From Amphiduros pacificus (lineage: Eukaryota; Annelida; Polychaeta; Phyllodocida; Hesionidae), in the NCBI GenBank assembly GCA_949316495.1, contig OX439001.1:48832556-48896555 (forward strand): 64,000 nt of DNA, read 5' to 3'. Positions 23,505-35,500 of the stretch are shown one piece after another. Position 1 is the stretch's first letter. Each line of letters begins with the position of its first letter. The notes beneath the pieces are model-generated. The model did not search any database and had not been told where the DNA came from. It worked only from the letters and a program-made list of their open reading frames with translations. The translations under genes were made by a program, and so were the position numbers.

Positions 23505-24830
23505 CCTCGCCGTAACGCTCTCCTGGCAGTCTTAACACAGGGCCTCACCTTAGTGCTCTCCTGACAGCCTTAACACAGGGCCTCACCTTAGTGCTCTCCT
23601 GGCAGCCTTAACACAGGGCCTCACCTTAGTGCTCTCCTGACAGCCTTAACACAGGGCCTCACCTTAGTGCTCTCCTGGCAGTCTTAACACAGGGTCTCAC
23701 CTTAGTGCTCTCCTGGCAGCCTTAACACAGGGTCTCACCTTAGTGCTCTCCTGGCAGCCGTAATACAGGGTCTCACCTTAGTGCTCTCCTGACAGCATTA
23801 ACACAGGGTCTCACCTTAGTGCTCTCCTGGCAGCCTTAACACGGGGCCTCACCTTAGTGCTCTCCTGGCAGCCTTAACACAGGGCCTCACCTTAGTGCTC
23901 TCCTGGCAGTCTTAACACAGGGCCTCACCTTAGTGCTCTCCTGGCAGCCGTAATACAGGGTCTCACCTTAGTGCTCTCCTGGCAGCCGTAATACAGGGTC
24001 TCACCTTAGTGCTCTCCTGACAGCATTAACACAGGGTCTCACCTTAGTGCTCTCCTGGCAGCCTTAACACGGGGCCTCACCTTAGTGCTCTCCTGACAGC
24101 CTTAACACAGGGCCTCACCTTAGTGCTCTCCTGGCAGCCTTAACACGGGGCCTCACCTTAGTGCTCTCCTGGCAGTCTTAACACAGGGTCTCACCTTAGT
24201 GCTCTCCTGGCAGCCTTAACACAGGGTCTCACCTTAGTGCTCTCCTGGCAGCCGTAATACAGGGTCTCACCTTAGTGCTCTCCTGACAGCATTAATACAG
24301 GGCCTCACCTTAGTGCTCTCCTGACAGCCTTAACACAGGGCCTCACCTTAGTGCTCTCCTGGCAGCCGTAATACAGGGTCTCACCTTAGTGCTCTCCTGA
24401 CAGCATTAATACAGGGCCTCATCTTAGTGCTCTCCTGGCAGCCTTAACACGGGGCCTCACCTTAGTGCTCTCCTGGCAGCCTTAACACAGGGCCTCACCT
24501 TAGTGCTCTCCTGACAGCCTTAAGGCCTCACCTTAGTGCTCTCCTGACAGCCTTAACACAGGGCCTCACTTTAATACTCTCCTGACAGCCTTAATACAGG
24601 GCCTCACCGTAGTTCTCTCCTGGCAGCCTTAACACAGGGCCGCACCTTAGTGCTCTCCTGGCAGCCTTAATTATAACACAGGGCCTCACCTTAATACTCT
24701 CCTGACAGCCTTAATACAGGGCCTCACCGTAGTTCTCTCCTGGCAGCCTTAACACAGGGCCTCACCTTAGTGCTCTCCTGACAGTCTTAACACAGGGTCT
24801 CACCTTAATGCTCTCCTGGCGGCTGACTTT
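23505..24830. repeat. 38-bp minisatellite, about 35 copies
   Basis: Unit TTAGTGCTCTCCTGGCAGCC plus 18 further bases, period exactly 38 measured between successive TTAG starts. Variants at a few positions (GGCAG/GACAG, CCTTAAC/CGTAATA, GGGCC/GGGTC) recur in runs, indicating multi-unit duplications. No open frame of interest. Confidence 0.97.
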
Positions 24831-27345
24831 ATCTGCACATAGTTAGGTTTTGGTCCCAGAGGAAGACTTGTTGTGTTGAAACCAAACGCTGGGGAGCGTA
24901 CATCTACGGGCATGGTTTTTAACGAGATGTATATTCTTCAGCCAAACTTGTATAATCCCCTTCAACCGGAGATGGTTCACAGCACGCGCTGATAGTCGGC
25001 GAGCTTGAGCAATGATATTGATGTAAAATAGTCCCAACAAGATTTCAATAAATCATTTCATACTCTCATACTGCAATGAATCTCTAAATCTGTGTAGGTC
25101 TGGGATACTCTTGCTTGGCGTGGTTAGTTTCCTTCGACTATTTGTTCGGTGTACTTCTGACTGTCACAATGTTTGAACCAAAGCCAAAAGTCCGTTGCCT
25201 CCAATGTGGAAACTTGAACTTGTTTTCATATTGATTTCAATGCTAATATATGTTATGTGAAAAGTCCTTTTGATCGTGGAGGTAAAAAGTCCAGCGTACA
25301 TGATTTTTTATAAGCAGTCATGTATATATTTATCTACCAGGTCCCCTTAATTATTATCATATTTAATTTTAATTCTACTGTACACTGTGCATCGCGAGAT
25401 GTTTATCTTCAATATTTCACTGGTATGGATCCAGTCAAAATTTAATTTAGGTCCATGGGGCAATCTATAGGCAAATATTTAATTGTTTGCTTCAAGTTGG
25501 TCTTGAATAGATCTGCCAGTGTGCCCATAAAACACGGCTGGTAGAACTTGATTAACATAAAATACGTATTCTAAACACACCAAGGTCTAGCCGAATTACC
25601 ACCTTTCGTACCTGTGAACCTGTGGTACAATACATTAATCTATTTCTAAATTGGCTACAGCGATACAAACTACAATATTTCTTAAGACTACGATTCTAAG
25701 CCATCATCGATTTCTCTTCATGATTACCACATTATATATATGTTGGTGTTGATGGGGGTACATTAATGTTACGTAGAAATGAATAGACAGTTTTGTAATA
25801 GGGCACTTCAGACATAGAGGATATATTTAACAGAGCTGAAATGTAGCCTAAATAGGTTCAGAATTGCATATAATCTTCCAAATGTCCATTGTTTTGAAAG
25901 TTTTATATCTCCTGCATATCTGTGATATTTTAATTCAAAATAAGCAGATCCTGTCAAAAATATAAAACATGATTATTTTCTGATTTCTTGTTATGTTTTG
26001 TGAGATAGACAGGTTACATTACATAGGGTCTTGGAGTCTTAATAATGAACTATGGTATCTGCTTGTTGTAATATCTACATGTATTGGCAACACAATGATC
26101 ACTTGGAGAGGAAGTCCAACCTAAAGTCAACAAATTAACTGTCTTAACATAATACATTAATTGAAATGTTGCCACGATGGGAGATATATGAAGCAGCTGC
26201 CGTTATATATGAAATATAGGTCAAAGAATCATGATTTATCCAAATTGTAAAAGAAAATATCCATCAGTTTTGTTTTAAATGTGTTTATTGGTACCCAATG
26301 CAATGTTTATTGTCAAGTAATTCAGAGGCACAAAGTGTTTTTATAACAGACAAACAATCACACTTGACCTGATCTCGTCGCTCCACGGACGCCACAGACA
26401 CAAAGTGGTTGTTTTGATTCTAAATAAAATTGATATCTGATCATCGGCCTGTCAGCATAACATATACAGTAGAACTTTTGTAATGCACAGATAACTGTAC
26501 CCTAGCAAGTCAGAGTGTGAGAGTACCATCTAATTAGCGACCTATTTGATCCAATCTCGTCTCATCCATGAGCTTTCAATCATTTGCATTGATAGAATTA
26601 CCATCCTTCCAAACCTGAACGGTATTACCTTGCAAACTTTTGGTTTGCACCTTATTATTTAAAAAGAAAATGTATTGTTTGTATATATGTGAAAACATTC
26701 TGAACATTCTGAACATTTGCAAATGTGTGTTTTCCGTAAAGTCTAGCGATGATATATGTAAATTACTAAAATCATGGGGCCCCCTCCTTTTTTTCGTTAT
26801 TATACTCTCCGTGGTCAGGTTGAGTATAATCATTATATACATGACATTTTGCACGAATACTTCAGAAATAAGTAAGATCAATACAAGTTCTTGCCCCAGC
26901 AAATTATTAAAATTGAACGTCAGATCTCCAAAGTTGACCTTATTTCGAGTGGTCATAGATTATCTGAATCAACGAGGTTTACTTTATTCAGGTGAAGTTT
27001 TATGTACCTCTCAATCAAACCGCAACTTAATTTGTTTTAAAGTTCTCCGGGCAATAATTCAAAACATATTAATAGAGAAAATCCGAAGGCTGACCCCAAC
27101 TCGTCTGAATGGTTTTTATCCTCCTCTTCTCGAAGAGCTCACACAAAATTAGCTCACAGGGAGTTGACAATTGTTATCTAAATCAGTTGACCTTGTTCTA
27201 CAGCTACCTGTATAACAACTATAAAAGACCAACTTCCCCTATCTCATTTTAGAGATCTGGCAGCTGGTAAAATGTGATTTAACCCTGACAAGAATGACAT
27301 TGAGATGTTGTTTGATTATTTCTGAGTGTGGACAGAATATGGCAA
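24831..27345. other. gene-poor spacer
   Basis: No supported gene. A 170-codon plus-strand open frame at 26640-27152 is long for this base composition but has no recognisable domain, is Ile/Leu/Ser-rich, and overlaps a 126-codon frame on the other strand; it is most likely chance or an old repeat. Confidence 0.35.
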
Positions 27346-27349
27346 TATA

Positions 27350-27466
27350 TGCAGGGGCGGATCCAGGATTCTTTACCCCGGGGGGGCTCGAATGTGCTCT
27401 GAAACAAAAATGGGGGGGGGGGGCTCCAGTTCCCAAAAGCCCCCCTAGCTACAGAGCCCCGCTGAT
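27350..27466 (+). mobile_element. short hAT-like non-autonomous DNA element
   Basis: Begins CAGGGGCGGATCCAGGA and ends with CCCCGCTG, giving CAG...CTG ends of the hAT type, with ATATG flanking both sides as a possible partial target duplication. A poly-G run sits inside. It is related to the fragment at 15895. Confidence 0.55.
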
Positions 27467-27927
27467 ATGCAAATGATATATCAGAAAGCTTGTGTCCCTC
27501 AGGTCCTATTATATCCAATCAACTTCACTCATGTCAAGATTGCTCACTCATTGTTTTTTTTAAATCCACATTTCGGCACAAACATGGACATCACTGATTC
27601 GACATGCTATGATAGTTCATTAATCCTGAATGTGCAGAACTTTGGGTCACGTATACAGTCCATCAGATCAGCATGTTAATCTTCCAAAACAATATTATTC
27701 AACATATTTCTTACATGCTGAGTCTGTTATGTTATATTGACTGCCATCTTGAAAGTGAGGTCAAAATTGTTAGTCAACTGTCCGAGTTCGTGTATCACTT
27801 TCCCAACCTCGAGATTTATACAGGCAGCTCCCAATGAATCAAATGGCACAAGTGTCCATAAAAGTGTTGGCGACACATGACTGCAGTTACGTTTATGGGT
27901 CTAAAATAGGAAAAATTTAGTATGAAT

Positions 27928-28118
27928 CATAATAATAATAATAATAATAATAAAATTTATATAGCGCTGAATACCAGATAAAATCTGTTCATAGCGCTTC
28001 ATTCAAAACATAAGTTTTGAAAAGGTAGGTTTTCAGCTTACTCTTAAAGAGGTCAGCTGAGATACAAGTTCTGAGGTCAGTGGGAAGGTTTATCCCATCA
28101 ACAAAGAAGAAAACGCAA
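27928..28118 (-). mobile_element. 5'-truncated LINE 3' end (CR1/L2-like)
   Basis: On the minus strand the end of a reverse-transcriptase ORF is readable (L-P-T-D-L-R, then FKSKLKTYLF, then a stop), followed by a short 3' tail including AGCGCTATATAAATTTTATT and an (ATT)n tail at 27928-27950. This is the standard layout of CR1/L2-like LINE 3' ends. Only about 190 bp remain. Confidence 0.75.
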
Positions 28119-28299
28119 TGATCTCTGCAGTTGCAAATGTCCTAATTTTCTTCCATAAATAAGAATGAAACTGATTGCTATTAATAATTTATTGGTGAAG
28201 AATTTGATGTTTATTATTATTTAATGCAATTGCTGTTACTCTTAATCTTTTCTTGAAATGTTGTTTAAAATAATAATTCTATATCCCGAAAAAGATTTG

Positions 28300-28372
28300 C
28301 GTCACCGGTGGGACTCGAACCCACAGCCTCCGGATTAGAAGTCCGACGCGCTATCCATTGCGCCACGGAGAC
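28300..28372 (-). tRNA. tRNA-Arg (anticodon UCU)
   Basis: A 73-nt intronless cloverleaf on the minus strand. The anticodon loop reads CTTCTAA with a TCGGA/TCCGG stem, the T-arm is GTGGG TTCGAGT CCCAC, and the A box lies in TGGCGCAATGG. The acceptor stem GTCTCCG/CGGTGAC has one mismatch, U-U at 4:69. The discriminator base is G. All other stems pair, so the gene is probably functional. Confidence 0.93.
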
Positions 28373-29827
28373 CGCCGTGCACATTGTGGCACTTACAGTT
28401 GGAGTAATACAGCAGATGTCGCCTCCAACAAACCTCACAAAATGACGTCATATCCTTCACCCTGTTCCCCGCCAAATTCAAAGGGTAATAATAGTAGCTT
28501 TCATTGCTTTATCTGTTTCTCTCACATAATTAGATATACAGAAAAAAGACTAGCTAAATCCCAAATTGCCATATTTACACTTCTCACATAAAACATAATC
28601 CGTCAGGTCCACACGTCAGGTCCACACAAACTGTAGGTCTAGAGCCCTACACTGATGCTGAGAGCAATAATAAAGTTATATTACTCTCAGACTGATGATA
28701 TTGCCAATAATATTGACAAGGTGTACGTGTACGTTTCTATTTAAAATTCTTCATGGGTACTTTATGATTCTATATAAGATTGATACATATATAAATATAC
28801 AATAGGTGGCGCACATGTATACATTGTAGCTGAATGACCACTCATTTGCTAGATTTAATTAAATGTTTGTTTTATGTCATTATTTTTATTTTTTTCCACA
28901 TTTGAAAAAAACTAACAATTCAGTTTTCTGTGTTCTAATGTGCATACCGCTCAAACAAAATCCCAATATGAATATTTAATCTCCAGGAGAGAGACATCTT
29001 ACCCAGTGGCAGCTATAGAGGACAACCTACATATCTACAAATTAAGTTTATTAATCACTTATGTTGATTAAGATATGTAATCTATGACCTTAGCTGCCCT
29101 TTTTCATTTGAAAAAGTTTGACCTTGAGATGACCTTTGTTTGACCTTAAGCTTGAGCAAAAAATCAGTGAAATTTCACATATTTTTGCAGGAAATGTTAA
29201 TATTCATATTCCTTAGGAAAACCCAAAGTCAGAACACAAAAATCATATTAATTATATTATATTAATTAACCAATTTTACAGCTGCTTAAAGGTTTTAAGA
29301 TCAAGGTGGACTATTTTTTAATGGAAATGGTAGGGAAAAAAATGGCCGTTTCTGACGTCTCCCCCATAAAATCCCCAAAATATTTGGTCTCCCCCATAAA
29401 ATCCCCAAAATATTTGGTACAATAAACGCTTGGTTTTTCTCATAACTAGAGCAACTATATGGTCTTATGGTGTATCAATCCTAGTTGTTACTACTTTAAA
29501 AAAATGCACAATTTTGTTGATGTCTGAGATACCATGATAGTTTGAAAAACCAAGCGTTTTATATGAACCAAATGTTTTGCAGAATTAAGGGCCTTTTATA
29601 TTTATGTATGTACAAAATATGTAACAACCCTCCTTAACGATGATCATCAGTGAAATCTATGTAACAAAAAATTAAAACATATAGCCAAATTGCTCTCATT
29701 TCTTTTCTTTCGAAAGATAATGGGTCAAAATTTAAAACAATTCATCACATCATCTTAATTCAATTTTTATTCCACTTGTTTTAACTGGCACAAGTGCCTT
29801 CGGCTGGGAAGTGATGCTGTCCCTCAC
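28373..29827. other. intergenic
   Basis: No supported gene. A 30-bp direct repeat (TCTCCCCCATAAAATCCCCA and the following ten bases) occurs twice at about 29358-29417. Confidence 0.4.
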
Positions 29828-31075
29828 TGTTGTAGCTATCCCTCACCTGTGCAGCTGTCTCTCAATTGTGCAGCTATCTCTCACCTATACAGCTATCTCT
29901 CACATGTGCAGCTGTCTCTCACTTGTGCAACTACCACGTGTGCAGCTGTCATTCAGTTATGCAGTTGTCTCTATCTGTTGTAACTATCTCTCCCCGTGTG
30001 CAGCTATCTCTCCCCATGTGCAGCTATCTCTCCCCATGTGCAGCTATCTCTCCCCATGTGCAGCTATCTCTCCCCATGTACAGCTATCTCTCACCATGTG
30101 CAGCTGTCTCTCCCCATGTGCAGCTATCTCTCAGCTATCTCTTACCATGTGCAGCTATCTCTCCCCTGTGCAGCTATCTCTCCCCATGTGCAGCTATCTC
30201 TCAAACTGTGCAGCTATCTCTCCCCTTGTGCAGCTATCTCTCCCCATGTGCAGCTATCTCTCCCCGTGTGCAGCTATCTCTCAAACTGTGCAGCTATCTC
30301 TCCCCTTGTGCAGCTATCTCTCCCCATGTGCAGCTATCTCTCCCCGTGTGCAGCTATCTCTCAAACTGTGCAGCTATCTCTCATGTGCAGCTGTCTCTCC
30401 CCATGTGCAGCTGTCTCTCCCCATGTGCAGCTGTCTCTCCCCATGTGCAGCTATCTCTCCCCATGTGCAGCTATCTCTCCCATGTGCAGCTATCTCTTAA
30501 ACTGTGCAGCTATCTCTCAAACTGTGCAGCTATCTCTCATCATGTGCAGCTGTCTCTCCCCATGTGCAGCTATCTCTCCCCATGTGCAGCTATCTCCCCC
30601 CATGTGCAGCTATCTCTCCCCATGTGCAGCTATCTCTCCCCATGTGCAGCTATCTCTCACCATGTGCAGCTATCTCTCAAACTGTGCAGCTATCTCTCCC
30701 CATGTGCAGCTATCTCTCCCCATGTGCAGCTATCTCCCATCATGTGCAGCTATCTCTCACCATGTGCAGCTATCTCCCATCATGTGCAGCTATCTCTCCC
30801 CATGTGCAGCTATCTCTTACCATGTACAGCTATCTCTCCCCATGTGCAGCTATCTCTCCCCATGTGCAGCTATCTCTCACCATGTGCAGCTATCTCTCAC
30901 CATGTGCAGCTATCTCTCACCATCTTATTTATGCAGCTATCTCTTATTTATGCAGTTATCTCTTATTTATGCAGTGATCTCTTATTTATGCAGCTATCTC
31001 TTATTTATGCAGCTATCTCTTGCTGTTGTAGCAGTCTATCACTTGCTATCTCTCACTTGTGCAGCTATCTGCCAA
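29828..31075 (+). repeat. 20-bp minisatellite, about 60 copies
   Basis: Unit GCAGCTATCTCTCCCCATGT with variants (TCAAACTGT, TCACCATGT, TTACCATGT, and a TTATTTAT-bearing form toward the right end). The left and right edges are the most diverged. Because 20 is not a multiple of 3 and the unit lacks stops in all frames, three overlapping open frames of 229-405 codons arise with the same repeating Cys-Ser-Tyr-Leu-Ser pattern; these are not genes. Confidence 0.97.
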
Positions 31076-32566
31076 TTGCATGATCGTGGTGGCTAAAAAT
31101 ATCTGCATTTCACCCATATAGGCCCCTTTGTACAAAACCTAGCAGGGCCTCAATAAGTAGGTCAATAAATAGGTCAATTTAGCGATGGTTGAAAACAAAG
31201 CTCTAATACAGAAATATAGGCATATTGGGAGTTAATTTTCATTTTTAATGTAATTATGACAACAAATAAGTGATAATTGTGCCATTAATAATATGCTAAA
31301 GGCGCAACCCTTCACATAAACTGGCAAAACAAAAGTGAAGTGGAGATTAGTTCAGCGTCACTTCCACCAGAGGGCAGGCTACGTGGTGACGCAACAGCGA
31401 GATGACACACACTTGTCAGTGGCGAATTTTATTGCAGCCCATACCTCACACAGCAACTTTTTTTTTTTTTTTTCAAATCTCGTCACCCTTCCTCTCTGAT
31501 CACGTTCATGCTTTTTTTATATATGTATGTAATCATTCAAATTATTATTATTATTATTGAGCTACTTCCTGCATTATCTTAGTTACATTACAAGTAGTTA
31601 TATTTAGTTATTTGCTAATAACAACACATAAAGAGTGGTTTCCAGATAGGCTGATTTTAAAGGCCGATAAAATGGATCGATTCCGTATGATAAATTGTAT
31701 GTTGAAAAAAATTTTGAGAGAGATTCAAAAAGTCGATAATGATATGTCAAAAACCACATGATAATAATATTTATAAAAAGCTGAGCCACAACTCAATTTA
31801 TTCAGAAAAGCTGTATATCAACTAACCTAGCATTTATAGACATTTTTTTAAAACATAAAAGTGGATATTTGTAGATATATGTGCAAATGTGTGGGAAAAA
31901 ACCTCAATCAATATATTCTTAGCACGAATGTATATGTATGTAGTAACGTTTAATATATTTAAGAATTCAGAGCTAAATTGGTAATACCACTTGCCTTTTA
32001 TTGTCCTGATTGTTTCCGTCCCTCATGAACATTTTCTATGCTGTAAGGGCCCATATCTAATTTGAGGATAGGGCCTGAAACTCTGAAAGCCATTTTTTGT
32101 CTTGTTATTTCGAAATATTTAAGGTACAGGGCCTTCTACAATTTAACATTCCATTGAAGTTTTGCTGGATAAAACTGCTGAACTGCATATTGAGATAGGC
32201 ATGTTCAAGAGGAAGACAAACATCACAATATCATATATCTTTTAACCTTTTCTCTAGCATGTACATTAATTATTATCGTAAGGTTTCGAAACCGCCAAAA
32301 CAGATTGGATATCACACTACCTATTGTGAGGCATGCTGTCACATGCATAGATTGTCTTGTGATATCTCAAACAATATCAACTTTCTGGCATTAGGTGCCG
32401 GTATCAGTGTGATAAGGAGTGATAAAGACTCTGTTTGCACGACCGAAGTCATGGTGATTTCAACAACAATGCAATACATAATGTCATCTCATGTTGAGGA
32501 ATATTCAGACGACTTGAGAACTATACATTATTAGTTTTATTGTCTCGAAACTTCTTAATCTTCAAG
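31076..32566. other. 5' flank of the Niban-like gene
   Basis: AT-rich, with a poly-T run near 31459 and an ATT repeat near 31543. No supported exon. A 91-codon open frame at 32259-32534 has no recognisable feature and ends just before the Niban-like start. Confidence 0.4.
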
Positions 32567-35500
32567 ATGATGAGCAATCCGTTTACCGCTGAAAGACAGC
32601 AGCAGCTGCAGGGTATGTAACAAAATATTATATTCACTATATTTTTTCCACAAAAAAACAGTAATTTATATTGCTTTAATGATCCAGTGGAAGTTAATCT
32701 ATGTCGGAGTAATACTTATCTTTGTCCTGATAGTTACTTTATTGTGTAATTAAACACTACTAATTTCAGACAAGGGTTTGGAATTCTTGGAATCCTTTGG
32801 TAAAGCATATGCTATAAATTTTGGCAAAGCACTATTCGACAAAATAGCAGCGGAAGCTGAGGGCAAGAAAGAACCAAAGACACTGCGGAAGTTGAAGTAT
32901 AGAACAGTAAGTTTATCACTCAGATCTCACACATATGGTTAACTTGAAATATTCAAAAGTCACTGAGTTATTCACAAGTGACTTTGTTTGTGGGGTTTTT
33001 GTCACAATTGTAATGCAATTTAAGATAAATTGTATTAATGGTTTTTAATTGTGAAATATCAGTCTTACTGGAATGTATCGTATTGTGGAAAAATTAAGAT
33101 AGATTTTAAATCTCTCATTCACAATACCACATTAAGGTCTATAATCCACAATGAAAAAACTGGGACAGACTTATGTTTTTTTGGCTTAAATGTGTTCAAA
33201 GTAATGTTATTTGTTAATTTAGCACAGAAAAAGTAAACTTAACCAGCTAGTCTTAAATTTTTATTATTTAAATTGAACCTGTTATAACGGTAGTTAAAAC
33301 GGGTTCGACTCAGTTTTTGCAGCTGGCGACCTATATCAAGTCTTTATATTTTCTTTATTTAATGTCATCCAAAGAATAATCAATCTTTTGGGAGATATTT
33401 TAGATATAATCATGGCATAAAATATGAATTATCACTAAAAGAGTTTGTCCGCCATGTGTGCTGTAGGAGCGGAAGGCAGTTACGTAAATATACAAGACCA
33501 CACGAAGTTCTCTCCAAATGCTTCAAACTGATTGTGGACTATAGACCTTAAGTTAGACATTATTAATTGAGGAAACTGCGGTCGGTTTCACAAAATATAT
33601 CTTCTTCAAAGACCCTTCTAAATCTGATCTGTCTTGGTTTATTCTTTTCTACATCTTAAAACTAATATTTATTGTATTAATTTATCAAAACAATAACTAA
33701 AATCATTGCTTGGAAATAGTTGCTCTACAAACATGTGAATTATCATAACATTTGTGTGATATTCACTACATTCAAATCCAAACTTTCAATCTTCTATCTT
33801 TCTTTGGCCCGTTAAGGACAAGTTTTGTAGGTTTATACAAACCACCAGACTTAAGGGCACCAACCAAACTTGGTAAATGATATTTTCAACTGTACTCTAA
33901 TGGCACCTCTTCTGTGCCCCTATTGCTGAAAGGCGGTTAATAATATGGCTGATTTCCCGTCAGATAAGACACTGATTCTGTCATGTTTTCTTAAACCAAG
34001 AGCAGTATTTTGTTTAACTTGGCATAACTTAGACATGTGATGAAATCAGTGTCATTTTGGACATGACAGAGTGTGTACCACATTGTAATAAACAACAACT
34101 TATGAATCACTTATAGTGGACAGCAGTGGAAAGACCCAAGATGTTCAAAGGAGCTGCCTACATGAAGTCTGGAAAGGGACAGGGGGACTTTGGAAGTTGG
34201 AAACAATATTACTTTGTGGAAAGAAAGGATTATAATATTGATTACTACAGCAATGAAAAGGTATATCTATGTTTGAATTAAACCAATGGAAGGTCCATGA
34301 TGTTAAAGATTCTAATTGTCTGAAAAATGAAATGTTACTGACCTAAATCTAGTTGGTTTGTAGAAATTTACCACTATTGCCAGTTTTGGTAAAATATAAT
34401 GCCGTTCAAACACTGCTATGCTCGTAATCATCAAAATATTTCAAATGGAACATTAAATATCTCTTTCTTATCACGTCGTTCATGAAATAAAAAATTGGAA
34501 TAAATCAATTTATAAGTTTCACAACACAAAAGCTTAATGTTTTAGGATTTTTCCGGAGGAAAGAAATCAAAAGGAACCATTATGATGGGAGGATATGATG
34601 TGGAAGATCGGCCAAGGCAGTATTATCAGAAACAATGGGACAATCTCAAGAGCAGTCTCAGTTAGTAGGATCTATTTATATTAAAATTAGACCACTAAAA
34701 TAGATCGCTAAATCAGAACATCGTGTGGTGCTGACAGTAGACTTGACACTTTGAACAATTCTAAACACGAAACCACTCCTAAAATCCCTTATCATCAATA
34801 TCTCCTAACATGGCAACCACTCTTATTAGTTGAATGAAAAAACAGTCTTTGCTGATAATGAATATTTAACTTTCAGTGTCTGATATTTCTAAATCATATA
34901 CACGTTACATCTAATCCTGTGATATAGTTCTTGAGCTGGAATTATCACATCAAATGATAATGTTCATACAGAAATGTTACCCGCCAGGAATTATAGTGTT
35001 CGGGTATTAAATCACTCTGGGGAGCCAGTGTAGTGAATATTCATTTTTAGGAAGACAATGTAGTGGGTATTACAGATTACAGATATTATAGATTCTAGGA
35101 AGCCAGTGCAATGGGTTTTAGATTCTAGGAAGACAGTGCAGTTGGTATTAGATTCTAGGAAGCCAATGTAGTTAGCATTATATTCCAGGAAACCAGAGTA
35201 GTTAGCATTATATTCCAGGAAACCAGAGTAGTTAGCATTATATTCCAGGAAACCAGAGTAGTTAGCATTATATTCTAGAAGACCAGTGTATATGGTATTA
35301 GATTCTCAGAGGCCAGTGTAGTTGGTATTAGATTCTAGGAGGCCAGTGCAGTTGGTATTAGATTCTCAGAGGCCAGTGTAGTTGGTATTAGATTCTCAGA
35401 GGCCAGTGTAGTTGGTATTAGATTCTCAGAGGCCAGTGTAGTTGGTATTAGATTCTCAGAGGCCAGTGCAGTTGGTATTAGATGCTTGGAAGTCAGTGCA

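Noticed and set aside
26640-27152. 170-codon plus-strand open frame
   Set aside because: Long but compositionally like random AT-rich sequence, no domain, and overlapped by another long frame on the other strand.
29811-31096. Three overlapping plus-strand open frames of 229-405 codons
   Set aside because: They are readings of a stop-free 20-bp minisatellite in different frames and all give the same repeating pattern.
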